Source: Balanoglossus misakiensis (taxonomy: Eukaryota > Hemichordata). Taken from it: 64,000 bases of DNA. Position numbers and translations under genes: made by a program. Under the pieces are notes generated by a model. That model was not told where the DNA came from and made no database searches. It saw nothing but the letters and a program-made list of their open reading frames with translations. Positions 32,931 through 46,000 of this stretch are shown here, piece by piece. How positions within the stretch are numbered: the stretch's first letter is position 1; every line of letters begins with the position of its first letter. The stretch spans positions 8,494,001 to 8,558,000 of the forward strand of contig CM082586.2 in assembly GCA_040954595.2 (NCBI GenBank), read 5' to 3'.

Positions 32931-35900
32931 GGTGGTGGTGGTGGTGGTGGTGGTGGTGGTGGTGGTGATGGTGGTGGTGGTGGTGGTGATGATGATGATG
33001 ATGATGTTGATGATGTTGATGATGATGATGATGATGATGATGACTTTTTTGACTTTTGAAAATAAACCTTTATTGCGTAAAATAAAATTATTTACACTTT
33101 ATTGAAATTCAGAAGAATTCATAAATTCAGACTAAAATAATACAAAGTGAACATTGTTCCAGGGTTGTAGGATTTACAACTGATACATAGTCCAGGGTTG
33201 ACGGCAGAGAAGTATTGCAGGGTTGACGGCAGCTACATGTATGTACTGCAGGGTTGACAGCATAGATGTAATACAGGGTTGAAGGCCGAGATGTACTGTA
33301 GGGTTGACGGCAGAGATGTATCCTAGGTTAGACGACGGGAACGTTACAGCAGTAATGAGGCTGAAATGAGAAAAAAGTGTGTAACCCTCTGACGAATGGG
33401 CGAACCATGTTGGGATGGTTCCCGTGAGGAGTACGGAGCCCAATCCCAAACGTCAGCATTGTAGCCTATTGCTCCAATGAAAGCGTGTGTGTAAGTGTTT
33501 ATCATTATTACACAGAACTAGTACAAGTGATTACGATAAAATTGTAGCAATGTTTAAGTTTCCTTCATGAACTGAAGCCAAGGCATTATTGATGCACCAC
33601 ATGTTTATAAAGACGTCAGTTTTTGAGCAGTTTCTGTAGTAGGTAAATTCATTGATTAAACGAGAACGTACACGGACTTTAAAGAGATCGACAAGGGAAA
33701 AGCTTTGGTTTGAGATTCCTTCAGTAAGAGCTATGTGACGGGTAATATGAATTGAGAGTTTAGCAGTAACAAAAAGAAACATTAAAAGGGGGCTGATATG
33801 TTTTGTAACATCTTTGTTACAGACTGGCCCTAAAATGAACCACCAATAAGGAATTTTGCACACAGTACCCAGGATGCGTTGACACAAGGTACGAATGATC
33901 TTGAAAAGAGGATTTAACCGAATACACTCGAGAAAAATATGGAGCAAGTCGTCTTTGGTTTGACAGAAAACACAGTTTGGGGTGGGGGCATAATTACAAC
34001 TAAACATAAAAGTACCGGTAGCATATGCGCCATGCAGTATGCGCCACTGCAGGTCACCGTGTGATTTTGGAATAAGTCTAGTGTAGCACAATTTAAAATC
34101 AGGTTTAATACTGTCTGGCAGGGACAAAACATCTCTCCAAACTGTATCCTGACGATTGGGGAGATTATTACACATAGAAACATTAATGAGAAATTTGTAA
34201 ATTTCACCTTTTTCACTTTTGTATAATGGGCAGTTGAGGAGGACATCGGGTTTCGAGTATACCAACTCAAACAAGTAAGAGTACTCGTTGGATCTAGTGT
34301 CTGAAATGCCCTTAAAAAATTTCCTAATTTCCTTTATCCAATTAATTGGTAAGGAGCTATGAATAGTTTGAAGAGTGCGGATGAAGATCCTCATAGAGTG
34401 AAATTGAACTTTGTCTTTAAAATAATCTGCAGTGTGCCACATCTTTCTGTCAATATTAATAAGGTCCGCGACCTTGGTAATGCCAGCATCAACCAGATTT
34501 TGAACTATGGTTGTTTCATGCCCAACAGAAAGTTGAACCAGGTCATTATAGAAAAGAGGTTCGTTAAGAATATCACAAATAGCTGTGGGATGATCTTTCC
34601 TAAGTCTTTTAATCGAATTCCATGTTTTGAGGAGATCACGATAAAATAAAGGCAAAGTTCCTGGTATCGAAGGAATTTCAATTGCAAGAAGTTGAGCGCC
34701 ATAATCTAGAGCATGGACTGTTTTAAAATAGTATTCCAAGAAAGAAAACGAAGGATGATCCAGGGAGGAATGGAGAAACCTCTGCAAACGTTGCAAACGG
34801 AAAGCATTGATCCGAACAGGAAGACAAACGAGGTTCTGACCCCCACTTTCAATGCGAGCATAAAGTAAGTGAGCTGGAAGCCAGTGCCGGCCTTGCCAGA
34901 AGAAATCAAGAAAAGTATTTTGAATATATGAAATGATATCAGGGGGAGGAGATAAACAAACTAGTCTATGAAACAGTTTAGTAGCAGCCAGATGATTAAT
35001 AACAATTACACGCCCCCGATATGACATAGCTTTTACAAACCTTGACCACCAAGAAAGCTTATTATTGATTTTGCGAACACAGTCATCCCAATTTTGTTGA
35101 AAGAACTCATCCGTATTCCCAAGGTAGATACCAAGAATTTTAAGCCCTCTACTGTTCCATTTGATTCCCAAGGGGTGGTCAGTTCTACCTCGCCATCTTC
35201 CAACCCACAAACCTTCAGATTTACCATAATTAATATGAGCATTGCTCGCGTTTTCATAACTACAAAGCCACTGGCGCATTTTACTGAAGTCAGAATTCTT
35301 AGTGATCAAAAAGCTAATATCATCTGCATATGCAGAAAGTTTACACTTACGATCATTGCTTTTGGGGATAGTAATCCCCAAAATATTGGTTTCAGATCTA
35401 ATTTTATGTAATAAAGGTTCAATACAAATAGCATAAAGTTGTCCTGATAAAGAGCAACCTTGTCTTATACCCCGTTGAAATTGAACTGGACCAGTCAGGG
35501 CGCTATTCACACGAATGACACTTTCAGTGTTAGTATACAAAAGATCAATGTATTTTATAAAAGTTTCACCAAAACCAAAAGCTTTGAGTGCTCTGAGAAG
35601 ATAATTATGGTGAACCCTATCAAACGCTTTTTCTTGGTCGACAGAGAGAATACCAAGGGGAAGATTAAACTCATTATGGTAGTTAATACAATCTCTAATC
35701 AGATGAATATTGTCAAAAATCTGTCTGCCTGGAATGGTGTAGCTTTGATCAAGATGAATAACATTGTGTAAAACACCACGGAGACGAATGGACAAGGCTT
35801 TCGTAAAGATTTTATAATCAGAACAGAGTAAGCTGACAGGCCTCCAGTTTTTTAGTAGTGTGTTGTCACCTGGCTTTGGTATAAGCGATATTACAGCTCT

Positions 35901-38900
35901 CCGACATGAAGTTGGAAGAAAACCTTCTTTAATTGAGGCATTTAACATTTCATGCAAGTCTCTCCCGAGACTAGACCAGAAAGTTTTATAAAACTCAACA
36001 GGGAGACCATCAATACCAGGTGTTTTATTAGTAGAAACATATTTCAGAGCGTTTGTAAGCTCCTCGAACGAAATTGTGTCATCACAAAGCTCAACATTTT
36101 CCGGGTTAAGTTGTGGCAGATCCTTAAGAATAGTTTCTTGATCATTGTAAGAAGTAGGGTCTGGTGTATAAAGCTTCTGATAGAAATCACGAACCATATT
36201 GCGAATTTCAGCTTGGTTTTCAGTTAAGGTTTGATCGTGAAGCCTAAGCTGAGTGATATTTTTACGCACTCCTCTATGTTTCTCAAGTGAGTAAAAGAAA
36301 TGAGTGTTAGCGTCTGCTTCATTAAGAAGCTGATGTCTGGAGCGGATAGCAGCTCCTCGAGTCTCAGTTTTTATCAAATTATCAAGAAGCTCCTTTTGTT
36401 GCTGATACCTAGCATTCAGGTTAGGCTGTTTATCAATAATACGCTCAATTTGTTCAATTTCATTAACAATATCCTGTTTCATACGTTTGTAGTTGTTAGT
36501 ACGTTCATGACTGTATTGCTTACTCAATTCTTTGATTTTGTGTTTACCAATATCCCACCAACTCTGTAAAGACTTAAATCTGAATTTCTCTTTTTGCCAT
36601 TTTTCCCAGAATTGGCGAATAAGAGTACAATAGTCTTCTTCATTAAGAAGACTAGAATTGAGGCACCAGACTGGATTTTTACTCCGAGAATTTTTGACAG
36701 AGATATTAATTGAGACAATCGAGTGATCAGAAACATTCACAGAGGAATCAATGGCTGCAGACGTAATTTTTGAAGTAAGCCAATTATTTACATAGAAGGT
36801 ATCAATACGAGATTTATTATCTCCTCTTTGCCAAGTATAATTCCGTGCATTGTTGTGGAAATAGCGCCAGGCGTCAGAAAGTTTAGATTTATGCATAATT
36901 GAAGCAAGAAGACGCGACGATTTGAGATGTGGTTCAACTGTGGAAGTACGATCCAACTGAGGCTTAAGAGTACAGTTAAAATCCCCACCAATAATTACGG
37001 TATCATCAACACTGATCTCACTTAACAACTTTTCAAGTTTCTTAAAGAAGCTGAAACGGTCACCTCCATTGTTTGGAGCATAAACATTAATGAGATTAAC
37101 ATAATTATCGTCAATTTTGACGCGAAGATGTAGTAAATGACCATGAACAACACTTTGAGAGGAAATAATATCGACCTTCTTATTTTGTGAAAGCATTATG
37201 GCAACGCCAGCAGAGTTACTAGAACCATGGGAGAAATAAATTGGTGCACGCCAAACTATTTGCCATTGCGCTTCATCGTTTGGCGTCGAATGGGTTTCTT
37301 GAAGAAAGTAAAAGTCAGACCGATTAATTAATTTTAAAGTCGAAAGGACATCATACCTTTTCAAAGAATCATGACCACCATTAATATTCCATGTAGCAGT
37401 GGAAATATTAATCATCAGCAGGCAAGAGATTATAAGTAAAACATCCATTGAGACCATTATTTAGGGGTGTTACCTTTAGTTCTAACATGAGTAAACAGCT
37501 TTGCCATGAGTCTCTGTATCCTGACTTTTTGTTTGTTATCAACAAGAGTGGTTTTGCGTAGCTTGTTGAATGATTTAATCAGCAATCTTATATCTGAACA
37601 GTACTCATAGCATTGTTCTATCATATTCTTCGATCCCTTAATTTCCTCTAAAAAAGCAATGAGATTAGTAGCTTGAACCTCCCTACGTTCAGAAAGTTCA
37701 GAAATGTCAGAAGTGTCAGAGGTCATAGAAATATTATCAGGAAGTTCAGAAGTCACAGAGATGCAATCAGCATCCGACTCTGAACACTGACTAAGAATAT
37801 CAAAACTATTAGACGTACTAATTGGTGTTGAAACTGTAATCTGGGAATCAGGAGGGACTGATTCCTTTCTGGATTTGTGAAAATTCACACCAGAGAAAGG
37901 AGTCTCGGGAAAATCAAGGGAGAGGGAGGAGGAGGGATCGGAAGAGGAGGGGAGGGAAAGAGAAGACAACACAGAAGGAGTGGAAGGAAAAGAAGAAGGG
38001 GGTAGTACCCTGTCTTCATCAATATCACCTACATTAAAAGGCCTTGTTTCTGTGTCTTTGTTAGTCTTCTCTTCCGTAGTAACACCACTTGTACTTCCAT
38101 TACTACTGGGTTTTTCCTTTGCAATTACATCATCTGCACCCTCAACCATATTAACACTTGTATTATTCATTGTTTTATCATCTGCCCTCTCAGAGCTGTT
38201 GTTATTGATTTTTTCAGGCATGATTACATCATTGACACCTTCTGTCTGCATCTCATTATCATTTCTCTTTTGTGCAAGATCGTTAACACTTTTGTTCACA
38301 CCTACAGTAATATCATTATCGCTGTTTACCTCAGTCTGCATCTCATTATCATTTCTCTTTTGTGCAAGATCATTAACACTATTATTCACACCTACAGTAA
38401 TACCATTATCGCTGTTTTCTGTTCTAGCTTGCCATGTGCTTACAACTTCACGAGTAAGAGGGCAAGATTTACGGATATGTCCTTTTGCCCCACAAAGAAA
38501 ACATCTCATTTCGTCTATCGTAATATATATTGGGTAAAGACGATCTTCATATTTAACATTGATGAGGCCATCAATATTTTCATTATGCAGTAAAACATGG
38601 ATTTGCCGTCTGAACGACTTTACGTGTTTCAACGCAGGATTTTTGCATCCTAGAGGAATAGGCCTCATGTTCCCGACCACTCTACCCAATTTCCACAACT
38701 CTTCTTCTAAGTATTCATTTGGTATAAAAGGGGGGACGTTAGAAAGAATAAGTTTCGAAGCTGGCTTCACCATATGCTCAACGTCAACCATTTCACCTTT
38801 AACCGACAGTCTGGATTCTACAATGCTTTCTACATGCTCAAGCGAAGCCAGGAACACCACAACAGAACGATTCATGCGTGAGGCAGCGATAATATTCTCG

Positions 38901-39235
38901 CTCCCAATCTCCTTAGCAATTTCCTCAACATAACTCTCCACAGGGAGATCTTGAACATTAGTGCACCTTATCGCGTGTTTCCTAGTCAATCTACGAAATG
39001 GACTGTCAGCGTGGGCAGCCATATTGCCGACCCCGGGCTGCCACTCGGTGGCAAAGAAAAACAATCCACCAAAAATCCCCCCAATCAGCACAAATATGAC
39101 AGTAAAAAACGAGTAAAGTGAAACAGTACCGTACTCACAATACTGTAGTTGAACGATTTTTGAGGGATGGTACCTCTAACACCAGAAAAGCAACGCCAAG
39201 TCAGGAGCGCTTCTGTACCGCCACCACCACCATGA

Positions 39236-39269
<34 letters not shown>

Positions 39270-39343
39270 GGTGGTGGTGGTGGTGGTGGTGGTGATGGTG
39301 GTGGTGGTGGTGGTGATGATGATGATGATGATGTTGATGATGT

Positions 39344-39390
<47 letters not shown>

Positions 39391-39430
39391 GTGGTGGTGC
39401 CGGTGGTGGTGGTGGTGGTGGTGGTGGTAG

Positions 39431-39489
<59 letters not shown>

Positions 39490-39499
39490 TTGATGATGT

Positions 39500-39561
<62 letters not shown>

Positions 39562-39601
39562 GTGGTGGTGCCGGTGGTGGTGGTGGTGGTGGTGGTGGTA
39601 G

Positions 39602-39680
<79 letters not shown>

Positions 39681-39718
39681 GGTGGTGGTGGTGGTGGTGG
39701 TGGTGGTGGTGATGGTGG

Positions 39719-39750
<32 letters not shown>

Positions 39751-39760
39751 TTGATGATGT

Positions 39761-39830
<70 letters not shown>

Positions 39831-39862
39831 GGTGGTGGTGGTGGTGGTGGTGATGGTGGTGG

Positions 39863-39897
<35 letters not shown>

Positions 39898-39907
39898 TTG
39901 ATGATGT

Positions 39908-39942
<35 letters not shown>

Positions 39943-39982
39943 GTGGTGGTGCCGGTGGTGGTGGTGGTGGTGGTGGTGGTAG

Positions 39983-40056
<74 letters not shown>

Positions 40057-43000
40057 GACGACGGCGGTGGTTAATGGTGCAGTTTATGAAGGCATTCATT
40101 CAATTGTTTTCTAACCTAATTGTAGAATTGTTGCTTGAGGTTACTAAATATCGAATCCAAAAGTCTTGATTTGGTCACACCATCAAAGTTTTCCTGTTGA
40201 CATTGAAGTGCATTTACCGTCTTCTTCGTTCACCAGGTGGTTGACTTCTGCCACAGTGACGTCATCAACGGAGATCCGGGATCACTTCACAACGCCATGG
40301 CTCCCAACCTGCAGAACATACTGTGTTCATATCGCAGTGCCTGGGACGTGATGTTGGAGTCAGAAGATTTCAAGAATGGCGCCAATCAGGCCAGACACGT
40401 GACCGACACTACTCCGACTTTCCACATCGTGAAACCGAAATCAAAACCACTGAAAATTGTCTTTGTGTTGGATATTTCCGGCAGTATGGGTGGGGTTCGT
40501 ATATACATTGCGTTCTCTGTATTTATGATCTCTATAAACGTGAAACATAACTCCCTAGACAGGAGAAGAGGAGTATAAGGTAAATCTTGGAAGATCGCAT
40601 AGATAGAAATTATTGTGTTCAAACTTCAATTCTGTCGACAATAAACTGCCTATCATCAATGTACCTCTGGACGTACATAGGAGGGGATTCCATGTTTTCT
40701 TGAACTGACAAGTAGTCCATTCTGGGGGGCTTTGAACAGGTATCTGATTTGTTAAACTTGTTCGAGCTTAGACGTTTTAAATTAGAGCTCTGAACATTTC
40801 TCTCAGCAACCGTTGTTTAGCAATTTGATTTTTCCGTATACCCTTACCCTCTTCCTACCAGGCTAGGGGTGTTACGCACTTTAAAATTTAATTTATTGTG
40901 AACATCTTGGCACGGATCATATACAGAATTTGACATACTTTATCTCCTTTGGCTGTGTGGCTCTTCTGAGTAGCACAATTCGAAGAATTACAATTTATAT
41001 TTTCAATTTATTTATTATTTATTATTTATCATCGAGAGCCAGTAAATACAAAATTAAAACCACAACGCAGACATTAAAATACATTGAGAGACATTAGAAT
41101 ACAGTAAGGAAAGTTAAAAGTTTAAAAACGTATATAACGTATCATTTTCACTTTATCTGAATAGTATGTCAGCCCGATGAACCAGATCATTAGCAAATAC
41201 ATTCGAGAGACTGTGCCAGATGGACATTTTGTTGGTATTGTTGAGTTTGAATCGTATGCAGTCATCACAGCCAACCTGACACAGATAGAGACGACGCACG
41301 ATCGCGAAAGACTAGCGAACGTGTTGCCGGTAACCGTCCGGGGTGGTACGTGCATTGACTGTGGATTGAGAACTGGCATACAGGTGAGAATTTGATGTGC
41401 ACATTGATTTGGGTATAACAGACTAAGTATTGGGGTCACATAGGGACCATTAAGACGTTTCTGAAACGTCTCAGATCAAATACTGGCGTAAACTTTTATG
41501 TGTGAACGGATTACATTGCGTCGCCTCGCACAGACAGGAAAGCTTCAATATTGCATCGGCACAAATATTGCTGATTACACCTAGAATACTTAGCAACATG
41601 AAAATGACGTCAAAATATTGCAATCGGAAGATACTGAACGCCTCCCCGCACGCTTGGCGAGAATTGGTAATGGCCGAGTACTGGCGCAGGGGTGTACCGA
41701 CATTTCTACGTTTTAAATGTTTTGATATATGACTGGAAATGCAACTATAATATTGGCAAAAAAACATTCTTCTATTGTTACAGGTGTTAGAGAGCGATGG
41801 ACAGGGTTCTGCTGGTGGCATACTGATGCTGTTTACTGACGAAGGGTACATCACGGTCACACAAACCTTAATATTGAAAGGCGTCCACGTAGATTCGATG
41901 TTATTTGGTAATTACGGGTATGCGGAATTGTTTCATTTATCAGCAGACACTGGGGGAATTTTCTATCAATACAACAGTGGTGACGACTTGGACACTCTCA
42001 ACAGATATCTGTCGCAGGCATTATATTCACGGGTACCTGCAGGTAAAGCCTACGCGGAAAAACAAATTGTGAGTGTCATGTGTCTATATCTTTACAACTC
42101 CGATGCGAGTTTTTACTTGGAAGACCTTCATTAAGCACGGGCGACCAAGGCATCGGCGTTGAGATCTTGATAAAACTGGATTTATACACTTAGTTTCTAC
42201 TCCTTGACGATCTCAATGAAACTGGCTTTCACATGCCAATTACTATACCCGTGATGTCCGTATTTTGACGAGTTGCTTCCAAAATACGGACATCACTCGA
42301 ATGCAACGCGTTATCGACCAAAATTCGTGTAATAACCCCTAAACAGTAGTCATCGGCAAGTGAGTGGGACACAAAGGAAATATGTGGATACAGTTTTATT
42401 TATATCTCCACGATGGACCATGTGTTGTTTGTCCTTCCAAAATGGTTTGTCCTGTGTCACATGAGAATGTCCTCCGATATAAACTGCCCCTAGCCAAACG
42501 AGATCTCACAGGGTTTCGTGGAAAATAGTCTATTCGACTCTATATACATAGTGTACCATGTTATTCAAATACTTGTGAAGTCTGAAAATTTGAATTTGAT
42601 TTGATCAAACGATCTGAGAAACCATTTACAAATGTATTGTTAGCTTAGACATTTCATAATACAGGTTATTATTCACCATGCAAATTTGAACTATGATGTC
42701 ACTCCGAGGACTAATGACTTATAGGTAGTGATTATATTTTGTATACACGTTGTATGTGCGCGTATATTGGACTTAGGAGATTGTTATGAAGAGTCTCACA
42801 CCAGATGTTTATATTGATACTAACACACTCAGAATTTCTTCTTTTGTAGTTGTATAGTCGGAGAGAGACCATTGATGACGAAATAACGGGGTCCATTTTC
42901 ATCGACACTACCGTTGGTAGAGACACACAGTTTTTCTTTACAAGTGAAATATCACCAATTGATGTTGCTTTATATCGACCGGGTGGGGAAATCATCGTCA

Positions 43001-46000
43001 ACGGCTCTGTTGAATACGGAAGTTACAAGAGTTCAACGTTCGTTTTCATCGCGATCAGTGATATTGCAGAGGTAGGTCTTTGAAAGCGGGTGGTGTTTTT
43101 GTTTCAATTACACTGGCATTTTGAATAACGCTGACAGGTGTCTGGATACGTCAATCAAAGCAAATCTAACGGTGTGACAGTGAACTGAAGCGATATTTAA
43201 ATAGTGATCCCATGCTACTTTTTTCAGAAAGGGGGTCTCAGATATTGCATTCTCGCGAATCAGAGTCATGTTGCCGTAATATAAAGAGGTCGTGGTTGAC
43301 AACTTGTATTTCTCATGTTCACATGTGAGTTTTATTTTATTTTCTGACACGAGTTGGCAGAAAAACGTTGCATTTCGCAGTCCGTTTTCGTGTCCATAAT
43401 GTTAAAACTATCTGTATATGCATATGTAGACCTACATAATCATTGACTGTAAAGGCGAACATGGTATCAGAGCCGCCCACGGTTTTATTTTAGCTATGAC
43501 AAGTTTTCTGCATCATTATTTGAAATGAGTTCTCCCCACATACCAAAATACACGTACTACTTTTTTCTGTCGTTTTCTAGCCTGGCCAGTGGTTCTATGA
43601 GATTATACGTAATATTTCTGGTGATCCAGAAACGGTGGAAATATCTGCACAGTCTACAGCCAGAGAAAACACTCAACCGATACGAGTTACGATGACCACA
43701 AGCGATTCCTTTGACGCAGAAATACCACCAACAACCAGTGTGTTTGTTCAGGTTTTGCATGGATTTTCTCCAATAGTAAACGCCCGCGTCATGGCAACTA
43801 TAGAAAGACCAATTCCACACCTGCCGATAGATTTTCAACTCTTCGACAATGGAGCAGGTTAGGGCTTTTTTTCTTTCTTTTTTTCGAAATTCGCGACATC
43901 TTTTCATGTAACTTTATGTATATGAGTACTGGCGAGGTTACCCTATGTGATCTTTACATGCTGGCATTTTGTTGGCTGGTATGAATTTTGCTTTTCTGGT
44001 TTAAATTCTCGACCGATGGTGTTTAAACAGTCGACCATTGCATATGCACTAAGATGACCGATCCTAGAACAAAATGTTTGATTATTGTCTGATACAAAGT
44101 GATGCGAACAAGCACTGCCATATCAATGGTTTTCTTTTTTTAAATGTGACATCTAATTTTCATTCTCTAGGAGTTGATATCATCAAAGATGATGGGACAT
44201 ATTCTCGTGTGTTTCATGACTTTGTCAACGCGTCATGTCCAAACTGTTATTACAATGTCAAAGTAACGGTGGAAAACGCGAACGACAGCGCTGAAATTGC
44301 CCTGCCTACAAGAGGTGCCATGATTATTCGGCAACGTGAGTAAACTTTAAGTTGGCTGGTGACTTGCCGTCAATTCTTGCTCGGATTTGTTATAAAGTAA
44401 TTATGCTGGGTAGAATTGTTTTCATAACAGTATTTGCTTGTCATCTTCCTCACCCCGGGTTCTATATGACCAGCCCCTCGGCTCTTACCATGAGAAAAAC
44501 AATAATAGAAAATAAGTAAATACACATAGCATTATTTCAGGATAACCAGCATAAGAAAAAATGACATTGAGACAAATTAATGTTTATTATCAATGTGGAG
44601 AAGTTATTAGATAAAGTTTTCGATTAATGTACGTGAGACAGAAATTGTCATGGAAGGAGAGTTATGCTCATACTGATAAAAATCAGTGTTACATGGTTTT
44701 TAATTTTAGGCTCTTGGCAGTAGGTTAGCCTTTTTATCGAGACGTGTTCCCCGTAGTAAGTGTCACGATAAGACAAACCCTCATATCCAAACGTGTATGA
44801 AACTGGATAAAAAAGGTTAATCTTTAAATAATCACGGATATCGGGATATGCTATGAATTTTATCTATTAAATTATATTGCCTAATAGTATAAGAAGATAA
44901 CACTTATTTATGATAAACTGGCGAATCTAAAATAATTCTATAACAAAATTGCGCGAGTTACAAATTGCGGCGAAAAGGTTATTTATTTTCGTGAATAACT
45001 GAACCCAAAGCTATAGAACATTATGTAAAAATCAACTGTCCTGAACTTCCTATTTAACGTTTGTACTTTCTGCTCTGTTTCGCTGACAGCCGATCCTGTT
45101 TACAAAACGTCCAACCAGACGGAGAAGGTTGGTCAGTTTAATAGGGTGGTCGACGGTGTTGTCATCCAGGGACCCCAGACGATAAGCTTAATACCCGGCG
45201 ACTTTTTTCCGCCATCACGAATCACGGACCTGAGAGTGGTCAACACGTCAAACGACGACCAGACCGTCACTTTGGCGTGGACGGCGCCAGGCAATGACCT
45301 CGATCGAGGCACAGGTATGAATACATTCTAAAATGCCCGTTTAATTTTACAATGCTCTGTCACAGTGACAGCTGGATTGAAGCGACCTGATTAATACTAG
45401 ATGTAGAATTGGTTCGATCGGTCGAAGTTTGTATTTGCTGGTCCTCTATCTGCTGGTGTAGCGGATCTCCAGTTGGTCCCGCAGTAACCAACCACGGAAC
45501 GATTCAACACAACGAAACACCAAAGAGTCGGGAAATTTAAATATTAGGCCATCTCTACATCTGATCTTAATCGGACTGGCACAAACAAGTGATATTTAGG
45601 TTACTTTTAAATTTATCTCAGATCAAAATATATCCAACTATATGTAAAAAAAATATTGGAAATAATATACGGAAATAGTTTTGTCCTTTAAATACCAGGG
45701 GTGAGAGAAAATGGGTTTTCAAACTTCTAGCCGCTGTTAGTGTGCAGGATCGACAGTGTGGGATAAAATGAGTGTTGGATGAAACGTCTACCAATATCTG
45801 CTGCACCTATACGTTTGCTGTTTGTGTTGTCGGTTCTATCACGGTCCCTGGTGATTTGAATAAAGCTTGAATTGTTCTCTGCATTCTCGATGCAACTCTT
45901 GCAGCGGCTGAATATGAACTCCGATTCGCCACGAACTTCAGCATGTTTGTCGAAGATTTCGCCGCTGGCACAGAATTGTCCAACAACAGCATAACCGTCG

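Larger units (their letters stand above)
33043..39230 (-). mobile_element. Full-length Tx1/L1-like LINE with two intact ORFs
   Basis: Runs from the 5' end beside the trinucleotide array (about 39230) to the 3' end at about 33043, where the minus strand reads AATAAAGGTTTATTTTC, a short A run, then GTCATCATC of the array. It has ORF1 with a CCHC knuckle, ORF2 with apurinic-type endonuclease and reverse transcriptase, and a 3' UTR with a minisatellite. Both ORFs are open, so the copy is young. It lies antisense in CLCA intron 3. The ORF1 type and endonuclease-RT arrangement suggest the Tx1 clade of L1, which includes site-specific families. The flanking array hides any target-site duplication. 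Confidence 0.9.

Noticed and set aside
32830-33105. Met/Val open frame left of the LINE
   Set aside because: Trinucleotide repeat translation.
33160-33335. Spaced repeats resembling a CRISPR array
   Set aside because: Units are contiguous and imperfect, inside a LINE 3' UTR of an animal genome.
39118-40099. Open frames of over 300 residues on both strands (Met/Val and Ser/Pro)
   Set aside because: Translation of the GAT/GGT trinucleotide array; no stops can arise, no domain content.
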